Below, one piece after another: positions 8,029-16,525 of a stretch of 64,000 bases of DNA. The stretch comes from Nocardioides sp. (lineage in GTDB: Bacteria > Actinomycetota > Actinomycetes > Propionibacteriales > Nocardioidaceae), in the NCBI GenBank assembly GCA_037045645.1, contig JBAOIH010000001.1:930001-994000 (forward strand). Direction: 5' to 3'. Under the pieces are notes generated by a model. It did not search any database. It saw only the letters and a program-made list of their open reading frames with translations, and was not told the origin of the DNA. Both the position numbers and the translations under genes were made by a program. Positions within the stretch are counted from its first letter, which is position 1. Each line of letters opens with the position of its first letter.

Positions 8029-8600
8029 AGCTCGGCGAGCAACACCGCGCCCGTCAGGTCGAGTTGCAGACCTCGAATCGAAGCAGCGGTCAGGTCAACG
8101 CGATCCAGGGATGCGCCGCGCAGGTCAGCGCCCTCTAACTGAGCGCCTTGCAGCGTCACGCCGTCGAGTTGTGCGTCGCGCAAGTCGGTCGTACGCAGGT
8201 CGGCCAACGACAGATCCGACTCGCGCAGATCCACGCCCGACAGGTTCAGTTTGCTCAGGTTCGCACCGCGCAGTCCGACCCCGCGCCACTGCCCGCCGAG
8301 CACTTTGATCGGTCGCAGCGTGCACTCGCTGAAGTTCGACCCGGTGAGCTTGCACGCGGTGAAGACCGCGTCGAAGAAGTTCGTACGCCGAAAGTCGCAG
8401 CCCACGAAGGCAGTGCTGTCGTGGACGGAGGCGTTGAAGCGGCAGTTGTGAAACGTGCAGTCGGTGAAGCGCGCCCCTCGCGTCTGGGCCTCGCTGAAGT
8501 CGACTTCGGTGAAGGTGCAGTCGGTGAAGACTGCGGCACCGAGGTCGTCGCCATACCAATCCTCGTCGCGAAACTCGATGCCGTGCTGGTCAAGACTCAT
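8001..8600 (-). CDS. Pentapeptide repeat protein
   Basis: This 199-residue protein is made almost entirely of pentapeptide repeats of the A(D/N)Lxx and (C/S)xF types, for example LRGANLSKLNLSGVDLRESD near residue 120. Such repeats form a right-handed quadrilateral beta helix. Some members mimic DNA and protect gyrase, but most have no known function. No gyrase-protection signature can be claimed here. The ATG at 8600 overlaps the upstream DUF2087 gene by 11 bases, so the two probably form one transcript. The 3' end overlaps the bioQ 3' end on the opposite strand. Confidence 0.85.
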   Translation of the reverse strand: MSLDQHGIEFRDEDWYGDDLGAAVFTDCTFTEVDFSEAQTRGARFTDCTFHNCRFNASVHDSTAFVGCDFRRTNFFDAVFTACKLTGSNFSECTLRPIKVLGGQWRGVGLRGANLSKLNLSGVDLRESDLSLADLRTTDLRDAQLDGVTLQGAQLEGADLRGASLDRVDLTAASIRGLQLDLTGAVLLAELHGVVVDTA

Positions 8601-8883
8601 GGGGCTCAACTCGCCAATATCGACCGTCCTCGCGAGCGAGGAACTGATCCTCAATGAGATAGCGCCGCAGGGCCGCAAAGTCGGGATGGAAGCCCGTGAG
8701 GATCTCGTTGACTTCCGCCTCTGGATACGACCGCCCGACTTCGAACGATTCGGACAAGTGATCGAGCACGAGGAGCAGTTTGGCCCGCTTTGAAGGGATC
8801 GTACGAAGGCTGCCATCGGGCGCCAGGAAGTTGTTGACGACGCGTTGCTCGTCGGGAGTCAGCACCGGGCCACCGTAGGTCAT
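8590..8883 (-). CDS. DUF2087 domain protein
   Basis: This 97-residue protein matches DUF2087: an N-terminal NNFLAPDGSLRTIPSKRAKL block, then a winged-helix-like GRSYPEAEVNEILTGFHPD and LRRYLIEDQFLAREDGRYWR. These small proteins occur alone or as the C-terminus of ArsR-like regulators, which hints at nucleic-acid binding, but no function is established. ATG 8883 diverges from the secreted-protein gene 50 bases away, so both promoters must lie in that gap. Confidence 0.8.
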   Translation of the reverse strand: MTYGGPVLTPDEQRVVNNFLAPDGSLRTIPSKRAKLLLVLDHLSESFEVGRSYPEAEVNEILTGFHPDFAALRRYLIEDQFLAREDGRYWRVEPHES

Positions 8884-8932
8884 CTCTCCAGAACTCCTTG
8901 ACTGTCACGATGTGGGCGCGCCGACTGTCGCG

Positions 8933-9277
8933 GTGAAGAGTTGCGCAATCGCTGTGTTGTTCGTCTTCTTGTGTGCCGCGCCTGCTGACGCTAACGATCA
9001 AAGTTACCGATGGCTCTCGAGCAAGAACAACGTCACGGGCTGGTCGGGTGTTCAAAACGTCCGGACTGACCCAAGCGTCGGTGCCACCAATGACAGCCTC
9101 GTGCATCCAGTTCAGGTTGGATTCCAAGATGGCATTACCTTTCTCGCAGTGGGTACGTATAAGGGCGTTGGGGCTGGAGGCGCGGGGGGAGTTTGCCAAA
9201 ATGATTTCGACGCCAAATGGAGAATATGTCGACTCTCGGGCGTTCAACGTGTATCTCCCACCTCTCGATTGAAATGA
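8933..9277 (+). CDS. Secreted protein of unknown function, possibly frameshifted
   Basis: The product begins with a clear signal peptide (VKSCAIAVLFVFLCAAPADA) and then a short Asn/Gly/Val-rich domain. I prefer GTG 8933 over GTG 8912 because it places the signal peptide at the N-terminus. At the six-G run near 9181-9186 the reading frame may have slipped: the next frame continues as EFAKMISTPNGEYVDSRAF and ends at 9272, which looks more protein-like than the annotated tail. The stretch is less GC-rich than its neighbours, which fits horizontal acquisition. I recognise no family. Confidence 0.45.
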   Translation: MKSCAIAVLFVFLCAAPADANDQSYRWLSSKNNVTGWSGVQNVRTDPSVGATNDSLVHPVQVGFQDGITFLAVGTYKGVGAGGAGGVCQNDFDAKWRICRLSGVQRVSPTSRLK

Positions 9278-9286
9278 GCGTGCTAC

Positions 9287-9919
9287 ATGTCGCGTAGTCG
9301 AGTTCTTCATTGCGTCACCTTGGCAATATTGTTGGGAGGGTGCGGCTCGACCACAGCAATCGAACATTCGCAACTCGCCGAACCTGGAACCGGGTGTACA
9401 AGGGCCGACGTGATGACGACGCCAGACCATGTTGTGAGCACCAAGCGCCAGTGGGGTCCAGCGCCACTTCCCATACATGCCGCGAACCCCAGCGATGCGG
9501 CCCTGGCCCGAGCGCTTTTGCCGGAGCGCATTGGCGGTCTGCCCGTTCGAGGGGTTGTCGATAACGGCGCCGTTCAAGCCGGAGTTTCCTACTTTGGACC
9601 CGTTGATGTCGAGGGACTCACCGTCCCTGAGTTTGAGGGGCGCGGGGGGATCATGCTGGTGAGAAGCGTGCTCGCTGAGGGGACCGGGCCCGAGGAGATG
9701 ACCCATTTGTTGGACGGTCGGGTACTGCGCGTTGAGGTTGGATCGCACTCTGGCGTTGCGTACGAGAACTCGCCGACTGGGTCTGGCTCGACGTTCAGCG
9801 TGGTGTGGAGCGACGACACCTATGTCAACTGGCTCAGCGGGTCGGGCTCAGCCGATCGTCTTGTGAATGCGGCGCGCAGTTGGGTCTGCGCCGACGAACT
9901 TTTGACACCAAGTCAGTAA
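9287..9919 (+). CDS. Putative lipoprotein of unknown function
   Basis: This 210-residue protein has a short hydrophobic N-terminus ending in a lipobox (ILLGGC, Cys at about residue 19), so it should be lipid-anchored outside the membrane. The mature part shows no motif I know. It lies 13 bases after the preceding secreted-protein gene in the same accessory stretch, so the two may form a cell-surface pair. Codon usage is less GC-biased than in housekeeping genes of the window. Confidence 0.6.
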   Translation: MSRSRVLHCVTLAILLGGCGSTTAIEHSQLAEPGTGCTRADVMTTPDHVVSTKRQWGPAPLPIHAANPSDAALARALLPERIGGLPVRGVVDNGAVQAGVSYFGPVDVEGLTVPEFEGRGGIMLVRSVLAEGTGPEEMTHLLDGRVLRVEVGSHSGVAYENSPTGSGSTFSVVWSDDTYVNWLSGSGSADRLVNAARSWVCADELLTPSQ

Positions 9920-9952
9920 CACCGCGCCCACCGACATGGCAGGCTCCGGGGC

Positions 9953-10351
9953 GTGACCGAACTCAACGTGCTCGGCGGCCAGCTCGAAGAGTGCGGCCTC
10001 GACCCCGTCACCGGCTGGAACCGCAACGGGCACTGCGAATGCCTGGACGACCCCGGGCTGCACGCGGTGTGTGCCGTGATGACCGAGGAGTTCTTGGCGC
10101 ACCAACTCTCGGTAGGCAATGACCTGGTGTCGCCGATGCCTGAGTACGGCTTCCCGGGCCTTGTTCCCGGCGACCGCTGGTGTGTTGTGGCGATCCGGTG
10201 GCGTCAGGCGTACGAAGCGGGGCTCGCCGCGCCGGTCGTCCTTGCCGCTACCTCCGAGCTGGCTTTGCAAGTGATCCCGCTAGAGATGTTGCGCGAGCAC
10301 GCGGTCGACATCCCGGACGACCCGGGTGCGTGGCTGGGCGACCCACAATGA
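9953..10351 (+). CDS. DUF2237 family protein
   Basis: This 132-residue protein has the full DUF2237 pattern: NVLGGQLEECGLDPVTG at the start, HAVCAVMTEEFLAHQLSVGN in the middle, and MPEYGFPGLVPGDRWCVVA followed by a C-terminal HAVD motif. The family is widespread in bacteria but has no assigned function. The start is GTG 9953. A palindromic element lies 54 bases downstream. Confidence 0.85.
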   Translation: MTELNVLGGQLEECGLDPVTGWNRNGHCECLDDPGLHAVCAVMTEEFLAHQLSVGNDLVSPMPEYGFPGLVPGDRWCVVAIRWRQAYEAGLAAPVVLAATSELALQVIPLEMLREHAVDIPDDPGAWLGDPQ

Positions 10352-10405
10352 GTGATTACGTGATCGGCGAGGCCGACGCAGCACTCGACCACCGGTGGGC
10401 TGGTG

Positions 10406-10445
10406 TGGTTTCGAGACGCGCGTGCGGCTGCTCCTCGACCACCGG
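10406..10445. repeat. Palindromic repeat family A (TGGTTTCGAGACGC)
   Basis: This copy reads TGGTTTCGAGACGCGC, a short centre, then CTCCTCGACCACCGG. Further copies lie at 17550, 24126 and as an inverted pair at 51653-51808. A second partial arm (GACCACCGGTGGG) precedes it. It sits between DUF2237 and the convergent Tat-protein gene. Confidence 0.8.
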
Positions 10446-10469
10446 TGGGGGCCTGTGATGCCCCGTTTG

Positions 10470-11090
10470 TCAGTTGAACTTGGTCAGCCCGCCACCGATG
10501 TAGGTGAGGTTGGGAGAAGCCACGATCGACGTGGAGTAGGCACACGGCCCCGTGTGTGGTTCGTAGGTAGTGGTGCCGGTCAGCCACCGCAGGAACGTCA
10601 CGGTGTAGGTGATCGTGTACGACATGAGGTAATGGCTGCTACTCCAGTCGGGGTCAGGGCCGGGCGCGTTGTAGGCGAAATCCATGAAGTCGGCGCGCAC
10701 CCACATGGCCCCGCCGGCGCCCAGCACGTACGGTGAGTCCGCGTTCTGCAACAGGTTGGTGCCGGTGTGGGCGACTCCAGCCTGGTCATAGCCGGTGACA
10801 GTGTTGATCTGGAACCGGAAGCCGGTGGTGCCAGCCGGAGCACAGGCGGAGTTGATATAGATGTCGCCGAGATTCAAGTTCACTCGACTCTGCCCGCTGA
10901 AGACGTTTCCGTTCTGCGCGGTCACGGTAAAGGTCGGAGCCGACAACACCGTGTGCACCACGCAGGCTGTGGTGGGGCATGGCACGAGGCTGGTGGCGTA
11001 GGCTGGTGCGGCACTGACAGCAGCTACTGCGGGGACTGACCACACAGCCCCTTTGGTCACGCTACGGCGAGTAGGTCGAATGGTGGTCAT
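10470..11090 (-). CDS. Tat-exported surface protein of unknown function
   Basis: This 206-residue protein starts with a twin-arginine signal (TRRSVTKGAVWSVPAVAAVS, then an Ala-rich cleavage site near residue 33). The mature part is Thr/Asn/Ala-rich with alternating beta-type stretches such as FTVTAQNGNVFSGQSRVNL and four Cys; it resembles actinobacterial Ig-like surface proteins but fits no named family I can confirm. ATG 11090 follows a perfect AGGAGG. A CRP-type site and plausible promoter lie upstream. Confidence 0.7.
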   Translation of the reverse strand: MTTIRPTRRSVTKGAVWSVPAVAAVSAAPAYATSLVPCPTTACVVHTVLSAPTFTVTAQNGNVFSGQSRVNLNLGDIYINSACAPAGTTGFRFQINTVTGYDQAGVAHTGTNLLQNADSPYVLGAGGAMWVRADFMDFAYNAPGPDPDWSSSHYLMSYTITYTVTFLRWLTGTTTYEPHTGPCAYSTSIVASPNLTYIGGGLTKFN

Positions 11091-11144
11091 GTCAGGGCCT
11101 CCTGAGAATAGCGCGGGATCGATGACCCCAGGGTTGAGTCGCCA

Positions 11145-11173
11145 TTGAAAACCCCAGACTCCGGGCAAGTCAA
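11145..11173 (-). promoter_or_regulatory. Possible promoter of the Tat-exported protein gene
   Basis: On the minus strand TTGACT (11173-11168) is followed after 18 bases by TTCAAT (11149-11144), a reasonable -35/-10 pair. A CRP-type site is centred about 32 bases upstream of the -35. The assignment is by eye only. Confidence 0.4.
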
Positions 11174-11193
11174 GCGAACGTTTCTTTTTTTAC

Positions 11194-11209
11194 TGTGATC
11201 GACATCACA
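11194..11209. promoter_or_regulatory. Perfect CRP/GlxR-type binding site
   Basis: TGTGA-TCGACA-TCACA is an exact match to the TGTGA-N6-TCACA site bound by cAMP receptor proteins (Crp, GlxR in actinobacteria). It lies about 104 bases upstream of the Tat-protein start codon, next to an A/T-rich tract. Its spacing to the proposed -35 fits class I activation. Confidence 0.75.
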
Positions 11210-11231
11210 AAACGGCCGCGTCGGCCCTAGG

Positions 11232-12125
11232 TCATCGCGCTGGCGGCCCTGCAGCGGCGAGCAGCCGCTCACACTCCACGACCAACCGCTCACGAATCGG
11301 CCTCGCCCGTTCGCTGAACGCCTTCTGGGCGGTCACATATTCAGCCTTGCCGTCTGCCGTCTCGATGCAGACCGGAGTCCACGGCTCACCCGTGGGGTCG
11401 AGCACGATCCCGGTCAAGTCGTACGGCGCGGCGCGCATGTCGAGGATGCGGATATCCCACGCAAGCTCGAAGGCGTCCATGAGAAGAGCCGAGGCGATCA
11501 ACGGCATCAACCTGACTGCAACCTTGCCGTAGAGATCCATGTTGGCGTGCAGGCATCCCGGCTGCTCGTACGAGGCCCGGTCATCGCGCCCAGGCTGCAA
11601 CGTGTTCAACGGGCGCGCCGGCGCGGTGAAGAATCGGAACGCATCGAAGTGTGAGCAGCCGATCCGGTGCGAGTCCACCACGGCGTCGGTCCCCGAAGAC
11701 CCGAGCCGCAGCGGCCAGTCGTGGCGGGTCTCGGCGCTGCGATAGACCATGGCCCACTCGTGCAATCCGAAGCACCCGAATGTGCCCGGCCGCGATGCCG
11801 TCGCGCAGAGCAAGGTGAGCAACCTGCGAAGCAACGGCACCTGCTGGCCGAGATGGTCGTCGCAGACCGTGGCGACGCCGTCGGCGGACACGGCGTAGCC
11901 GCGCATCGAGTCGTACGACATCGCCCCTGCGAGACCGACTCCGTAGCCCGGATGCCACTGCCGCAACGCCGCCGGCCGATGTGAGTAGTAGGTGAACAGG
12001 AAGTCATGGACCGGATGCTTGATTCCCGCTTCGCGGCGCGCGAGATGGGTGGAGACGTACGACTCCACGCGAGCAGCATGCGCATGTGCAGCCTTGCGCC
12101 ACGTCTTCTCGGCAATCACGTCCAC
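11232..12125 (-). CDS. Conserved actinobacterial protein, annotated in relatives as 3-methyladenine DNA glycosylase
   Basis: The 297-residue product resembles a family of actinobacterial proteins usually labelled 3-methyladenine DNA glycosylase, with the conserved block KHPVHDFLFTYYSHRP and RRWHPG-like RQWHPGYG near the N-terminus. No helix-hairpin-helix or AAG active-site motif is recognisable, so the enzymatic label is doubtful. A His/Asp/Phe-rich core (SHRIGCSHFDAFRFF) might bind a metal. I place the start at GTG 12125; an earlier TTG at 12209 would overlap the divergent gene. No strong ribosome binding site is visible. Confidence 0.6.
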   Translation of the reverse strand: MDVIAEKTWRKAAHAHAARVESYVSTHLARREAGIKHPVHDFLFTYYSHRPAALRQWHPGYGVGLAGAMSYDSMRGYAVSADGVATVCDDHLGQQVPLLRRLLTLLCATASRPGTFGCFGLHEWAMVYRSAETRHDWPLRLGSSGTDAVVDSHRIGCSHFDAFRFFTAPARPLNTLQPGRDDRASYEQPGCLHANMDLYGKVAVRLMPLIASALLMDAFELAWDIRILDMRAAPYDLTGIVLDPTGEPWTPVCIETADGKAEYVTAQKAFSERARPIRERLVVECERLLAAAGPPAR

Positions 12126-12224
12126 GGCTGCCAAGACTAGGCCGCGGGTCAGGAACGCGGTCTGCGAGATCGCGCCCCTGCCACAGATCCGCCCGTTAGG
12201 GTGACGCAATCAGGAGGGGAAGCG

Positions 12225-13271
12225 ATGTCTAGCCGTCAGCAGCAATCCATCGATGAACTCGTCGAGGCGCTGCAGGAGATGCGGGCCAGCCGCAACTATC
12301 CCTCGTACGCCGATATCGCCGCAGAGGTGGGCCGCATTCGGGTGGGACGCGGCACCCCCAGCGAGCGGGCACGTGTGGCGCGTACGACCGTGTACGACGC
12401 GTTCCGCACCGGTCGCCGACGACTCGACTCCACGCTCGTGGCGGACATCGTGCGAGCCCTGGGTGGCAGCGAGACGGAGGCAGAGGACTGGGCGAAACGG
12501 TGCCATCGCGCGGTGCAGCAGGCGCCGCTCGCACTGGTCGCCGAAGTCCGCGAGTCCGCGCCGGATCCCGAGACATCCCCTGCCGTAGTCGAGGTCGAGC
12601 CCGCCGAGCAGGTGGTCGTGGAGATGTCGACCAAGGCCGCGTGCGCGATCGCGCTCGTGTGTGTGCTGGCGAATCTGCCCGGCCGCGTGATCATCGACTT
12701 CCTCTCGCTTCCGCTCTACCTCGACATGATCGGGACGGCGTTCGCCGCGATCGCGCTAGGTCCCTGGTGGGGTGCCGGTGTCGGGCTGACGACCAACTTG
12801 CTCGGTGCCGCCATCACCGGCCCTGTCTCCATCCCGTTCGCGCTGGTCAACGTGGCGGGCGCGCTGGCATGGGGCTACGGCGTACGCCGCTGGCGCCTCG
12901 GGCGCTCCATTCCGCGCTTCTTCGCACTCAACACGCTGGTGGCCTTGGTGTGTTCGGTCGTCGCCATCCCGATCATCTTCCTGACCAGTCATGGCATCAC
13001 CAACCATCATGGCGTCTACGAGATCTCACAGACACTGGTCCATGCCACGCACAGCATGGTGATGTCGGTGTCGATATCCAATCTCTTGACCTCGTTGGCG
13101 GACAAACTGGTCTCCGGGTTCGTCGCGCTGGCGGTGATCGAGACGATGGGCGCGAGGGGGCGCAGTCGGCTTCCCGCCGCCTGGCTGACCGAGCCTGACG
13201 ACCCAATCACCCGCTCGCTAACCTCGCCCCATGCGCATCTGCCGATTCACCGCGCCTTCGACCGAAGGTGA
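12225..13271 (+). CDS. Helix-turn-helix protein fused to an ECF S-component-like membrane domain
   Basis: Residues 1-100 form an actinobacterial XRE-like HTH (ARVARTTVYDAFRTGRRRLD). After an acidic Pro/Val linker, residues ~135-320 form about five or six hydrophobic segments with the ECF S-component pattern LDMIGTAFAAIALGPWWGAG, then TTNLLGA, and LADKLVSGFVALAVIE at the end. S components bind vitamins or metals for ECF transporters. Here the DNA-binding head suggests a one-component membrane sensor rather than a transporter; this is inference. ATG 12225 follows AGGAGGGGA. The 3' end overlaps the next gene by 41 bases. Confidence 0.65.
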   Translation: MSSRQQQSIDELVEALQEMRASRNYPSYADIAAEVGRIRVGRGTPSERARVARTTVYDAFRTGRRRLDSTLVADIVRALGGSETEAEDWAKRCHRAVQQAPLALVAEVRESAPDPETSPAVVEVEPAEQVVVEMSTKAACAIALVCVLANLPGRVIIDFLSLPLYLDMIGTAFAAIALGPWWGAGVGLTTNLLGAAITGPVSIPFALVNVAGALAWGYGVRRWRLGRSIPRFFALNTLVALVCSVVAIPIIFLTSHGITNHHGVYEISQTLVHATHSMVMSVSISNLLTSLADKLVSGFVALAVIETMGARGRSRLPAAWLTEPDDPITRSLTSPHAHLPIHRAFDRR

Positions 13272-14052
13272 GCCCAGGTACGGCGTCCTGACCGGAGACC
13301 TTGACGAGTTCGGCCAACCCGGCGAGGACGCGGTCATCGTCGAACTGGTCGGCGACCCGCTCTTCGCGGGCGTCAAGCCCGCCCAGACCGAGCACCGCCA
13401 CGCAGACGTACGCCTCCTCGCGCCGGTGATTCCCCGCAGCAAGGTGGTCGCGATCGGACGCAACTACGCCGATCACGCCAAGGAGATGGGCATGGAGATC
13501 CCCGAGGAGCCGCTGATCTTCCTCAAGCCCAACACCAGCGTGATCGGTCCCGGCGATCCGATTCACTACCCACCGCAGAGCAGCAACGTGCACTTCGAGG
13601 GAGAACTCGCGGTCGTGATCGGCCGAATCTGTCGCGATGTGCCCGTGGAGCAGGCCACTGACGTCATCTACGGCTACACCATCGGCAACGACGTGACGGC
13701 ACGCGACCTGCAACGCAAGGACGTCCAGTTCACCCGCGGCAAGGGGTTCGACACGTTCTGCCCGCTCGGGCCGTGGATCGAGACCGACCTGGATCCGGAC
13801 GACTTCACCCAAGGTCGGTCGGTGCAGACCTACCTCGACGGTGACCTCAAGCAGGACGGCAACACCCGCGACCTGATCTTCGACATCCCCACCCTGATCG
13901 CCTACGTCACCAGCGTGATGACGCTCTTGCCCGGGGACGTGATCCTCACCGGCACGCCGGCAGGCGTCGGCCCGATGGAGGTCGGCAGCGAGGTCGAGGT
14001 CGCGATTGAGGGGCTCGGTGCGCTCACGAATACAGTGATGCGTCGTGAGTGA
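13231..14052 (+). CDS. Fumarylacetoacetate hydrolase family protein
   Basis: This 273-residue protein has the FAH C-terminal fold: an entry motif AIGRNYADHAKEMG (about residue 75), the metal-binding acidic pair in VHFEGELAVVIGR (about 119-130), then IGNDVTARDLQ, KGFDTFCPLGPW, and the terminal LTGTPAGVGPM. Members hydrolyse or decarboxylate beta-diketo acids in aromatic catabolism, or act as oxaloacetate decarboxylases or acylpyruvases. The exact substrate is unclear. The gene starts inside the 3' end of the HTH-membrane gene and its stop overlaps gltX by 8 bases, so it is probably co-expressed with gltX. Confidence 0.9.
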   Translation: MRICRFTAPSTEGEPRYGVLTGDLDEFGQPGEDAVIVELVGDPLFAGVKPAQTEHRHADVRLLAPVIPRSKVVAIGRNYADHAKEMGMEIPEEPLIFLKPNTSVIGPGDPIHYPPQSSNVHFEGELAVVIGRICRDVPVEQATDVIYGYTIGNDVTARDLQRKDVQFTRGKGFDTFCPLGPWIETDLDPDDFTQGRSVQTYLDGDLKQDGNTRDLIFDIPTLIAYVTSVMTLLPGDVILTGTPAGVGPMEVGSEVEVAIEGLGALTNTVMRRE

Positions 14053-15514
14053 CTCCGCTGTTCGCGTCCGCTTCTGTCCGTCCCCGACCGGCTCGCCACA
14101 CGTCGGCTTCGCCCGTACGGCTCTGTACAACTGGGCCTTTGCGAGGCACGCTGCTTTGAACGGCAGGGGTGGCACCTTCGTGTTCCGCGTGGAGGACACC
14201 GACAAGGAGCGCAGCACCCAGGAGTCGTACGACGCGATGCTCGGCGCGATGCGCTGGCTCGGCCTCGACTGGGACGAAGGCCCCGAGGTCGGAGGTCCGC
14301 ACGGCCCCTACCGCCAGTCCGAGCGCAGCGAGATCTACGCCGACGTGCTCGCCAAGCTGCGCGAGTCGTCGTACACCTACGACTGCTTCTGTCACAACGA
14401 CGAGGTCGACGCGCGCCGCAAGGCGGCCGGCTCCAAGGTGATGGGGTACGACGGCTTCTGCCGCGAACTGAGCGCCGAGCAGCGGGCCGCGTTCGAGGCC
14501 GAGGGCCGCAAGCCGGTCGTACGCTTCCGGATGCCCGACGGCTCGATCACCTGGAACGACCTGGTGCGCGGTGAGATCACCTTCGAGACCCAGTACGTTC
14601 CCGACTTCGCGCTCGCGCGCGCCAACGGTGACCCGCTCTACACGCTGGTCAACCCCGTCGACGACGCGCTGATGGAGATCACCCACGTGCTGCGCGGCGA
14701 GGACATCCTCTCCAGCACCCCGCGGCAGATCCCGTTGCACGAGGCGCTGGTGGCGCTGGGCATCTCCAAGGTGGTGCCGCAGTTCGGGCACCTGCCGTTC
14801 GTGACCGGCGAGGGCAACAAGAAACTGTCCAAGCGCGATCCCGAGTCGCACCTGTTCATGTACCGCGACCAGGGCTTCCTGCCCGAAGGCCTGCTCAACT
14901 ACCTGGCGCTCCTGGGCTGGGCGATCTCGGCCGACCGCGACGTCTTCTCGCTGGCCGAGATGGTCGAGGCGTTCGACATCGCCGACGTCAACCCCAACCC
15001 GGCTCGCTTCGACATGAAGAAGGCCGAGGCGATCAACGCCGACCACATGCGGATGCTCCCGCTCGACGACCTGACCAAGCGGGTGCTGAAGGTGCTCAAG
15101 GACGCGGGCGTGATCAAGCGTCCGGTCAGTGACGCCGACGCGCAGATGCTGGAGCAGGCGATGCCGCTGGTCGCGGAGCGGATGAACAAGCTCAACGAGG
15201 CCGTCGACATGCTCGGCTTCCTGTTCGTCCCCGATGCCGAATTCGCTCGAGTTGACCAGATCGACGACGCGGGGCGTGAGGTCGTACGAGCGGCGTACGA
15301 CGCCCTCGACGGCCTGCACCCGTGGGGGACCGCCGCGATCGAGGAGGCGCTGCGGACCTCGCTGATCGACGGTCTGGGACTCAAGCCGCGCGTCGCTTTC
15401 GGACCCGTACGCGTTGCCGTCACCGGCCGTCGGGTCAGCCCTCCGCTGTTCGAGTCGATGGAGTTGCTGGGCCGCGACCGTTCGTTGGCGCGCCTGCGCG
15501 ACGCGATCGGCTGA
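14045..15514 (+). CDS. gltX: Glutamate--tRNA ligase
   Basis: The 489-residue class I synthetase charges tRNA-Glu. The HIGH-like motif lies in PSPTGSPHVG (about residue 12) and the KMSKS-like motif is KKLSKRDP (about residue 259). The C-terminal third is the alpha-helical anticodon-binding domain. The start is GTG 14045, overlapping the FAH gene. Suggestively, a tRNA-Glu gene lies 1.2 kb downstream. No gatCAB is present in the window, so whether it also misacylates tRNA-Gln cannot be judged here. Confidence 0.95.
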   Translation: MSDSAVRVRFCPSPTGSPHVGFARTALYNWAFARHAALNGRGGTFVFRVEDTDKERSTQESYDAMLGAMRWLGLDWDEGPEVGGPHGPYRQSERSEIYADVLAKLRESSYTYDCFCHNDEVDARRKAAGSKVMGYDGFCRELSAEQRAAFEAEGRKPVVRFRMPDGSITWNDLVRGEITFETQYVPDFALARANGDPLYTLVNPVDDALMEITHVLRGEDILSSTPRQIPLHEALVALGISKVVPQFGHLPFVTGEGNKKLSKRDPESHLFMYRDQGFLPEGLLNYLALLGWAISADRDVFSLAEMVEAFDIADVNPNPARFDMKKAEAINADHMRMLPLDDLTKRVLKVLKDAGVIKRPVSDADAQMLEQAMPLVAERMNKLNEAVDMLGFLFVPDAEFARVDQIDDAGREVVRAAYDALDGLHPWGTAAIEEALRTSLIDGLGLKPRVAFGPVRVAVTGRRVSPPLFESMELLGRDRSLARLRDAIG

Positions 15515-15517
15515 GCA

Positions 15518-16462
15518 GTGCGGCTGCCCTATCACCTGATCCATCTCGGGGGTCGTCCGGGTTGGTGGCGTGGGCTGCTCGGCCTGATCGCGTCCGTGCT
15601 CACGGTGTTCGCGTGTGCCTCCGTCTTCGCGCTGGCGCCATTCATGATCTGGTACGCAGCGACAGGTCAGCCGGTCGGTGATCGACTTGGAGAGTTGGGC
15701 GACCTGTCCGATCCCACGCCGGCCGCGCTGGCGTACCTCAACCTGATCCTGGCCTCCTCGATCCCGGTCACGATGCTGATGACCTGGGCCTTGCACGGGC
15801 TGCGGCCGGGCTGGCTCAACTCGATCCTGGGCCGGATGCGTTGGGGCTATTTCTTGGTGTGCCTGGGGCTGTCGGTGCTGGCCTTGATCATCACGCTGGC
15901 GGTGTCGATCGTGCTCCCGGAGCAGGCCGGCAGTGTGTCCGGTTCGGTCAACGAATGGACGCCCACGCTGCGTGACTTCGTCCTCGTCGTTCTTCTGCTC
16001 ACCCCACTGCAGGCTGCGGGGGAGGAGTACCTCTTCCGCGGTTATCTGCTCCAGGTGTTCGGCGGCTGGTCGTGGAAGCTGGGCGAGAAGACCTCCGCTG
16101 CGATCGCGATCGCGGTCACCTCGTTGCTCTTCGCGTTCGCCCACGGTGCGCAGGACCTGCCGATCTTCTTCGACCGGTTCGCCTTCGGTGTGGTCGCGGG
16201 CACGCTCGTCGTGATCACCGGCGGGCTGGAGGCCGGTATCGCGATGCATGTGCTGAACAACTTCCTGGCCTTCGGGCTCGCTTTGGCGTTCAGCGATATG
16301 GCGTCCGCGCTCAACCCGAGCGGCGGCACCTGGTGGAACTTGCCCGTCACGCTGACCCAGTCGCTGACCTACCTGGTGCTGGCGTCGTACGCAGCCCACC
16401 GGATGGGCCTGACCCGACGCACAGAGTCCGACGTTTTGGCGGCCCCGAGGGCGGCTGGGTAA
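15518..16462 (+). CDS. CPBP family intramembrane metalloprotease
   Basis: This 314-residue membrane protein has about eight hydrophobic segments. The CPBP/Abi active-site motifs are present: EEYLFRGYLLQ (about residue 168), the HGAQD histidine (about 208) and a third motif near GIAMHVLNNFLAFG (about 245). The family includes CAAX-processing-like peptidases and bacteriocin self-immunity proteins; the target here is unknown. The GTG start lies three bases after the gltX stop, so it is translated from the same message. Confidence 0.85.
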   Translation: MRLPYHLIHLGGRPGWWRGLLGLIASVLTVFACASVFALAPFMIWYAATGQPVGDRLGELGDLSDPTPAALAYLNLILASSIPVTMLMTWALHGLRPGWLNSILGRMRWGYFLVCLGLSVLALIITLAVSIVLPEQAGSVSGSVNEWTPTLRDFVLVVLLLTPLQAAGEEYLFRGYLLQVFGGWSWKLGEKTSAAIAIAVTSLLFAFAHGAQDLPIFFDRFAFGVVAGTLVVITGGLEAGIAMHVLNNFLAFGLALAFSDMASALNPSGGTWWNLPVTLTQSLTYLVLASYAAHRMGLTRRTESDVLAAPRAAG

Positions 16463-16525
16463 GGTTCGTCTTCGGCTCGTCAGAGCCGTCATGAGGGTTC
16501 CGGCCGCCGTGCCAGAATACCCCCA

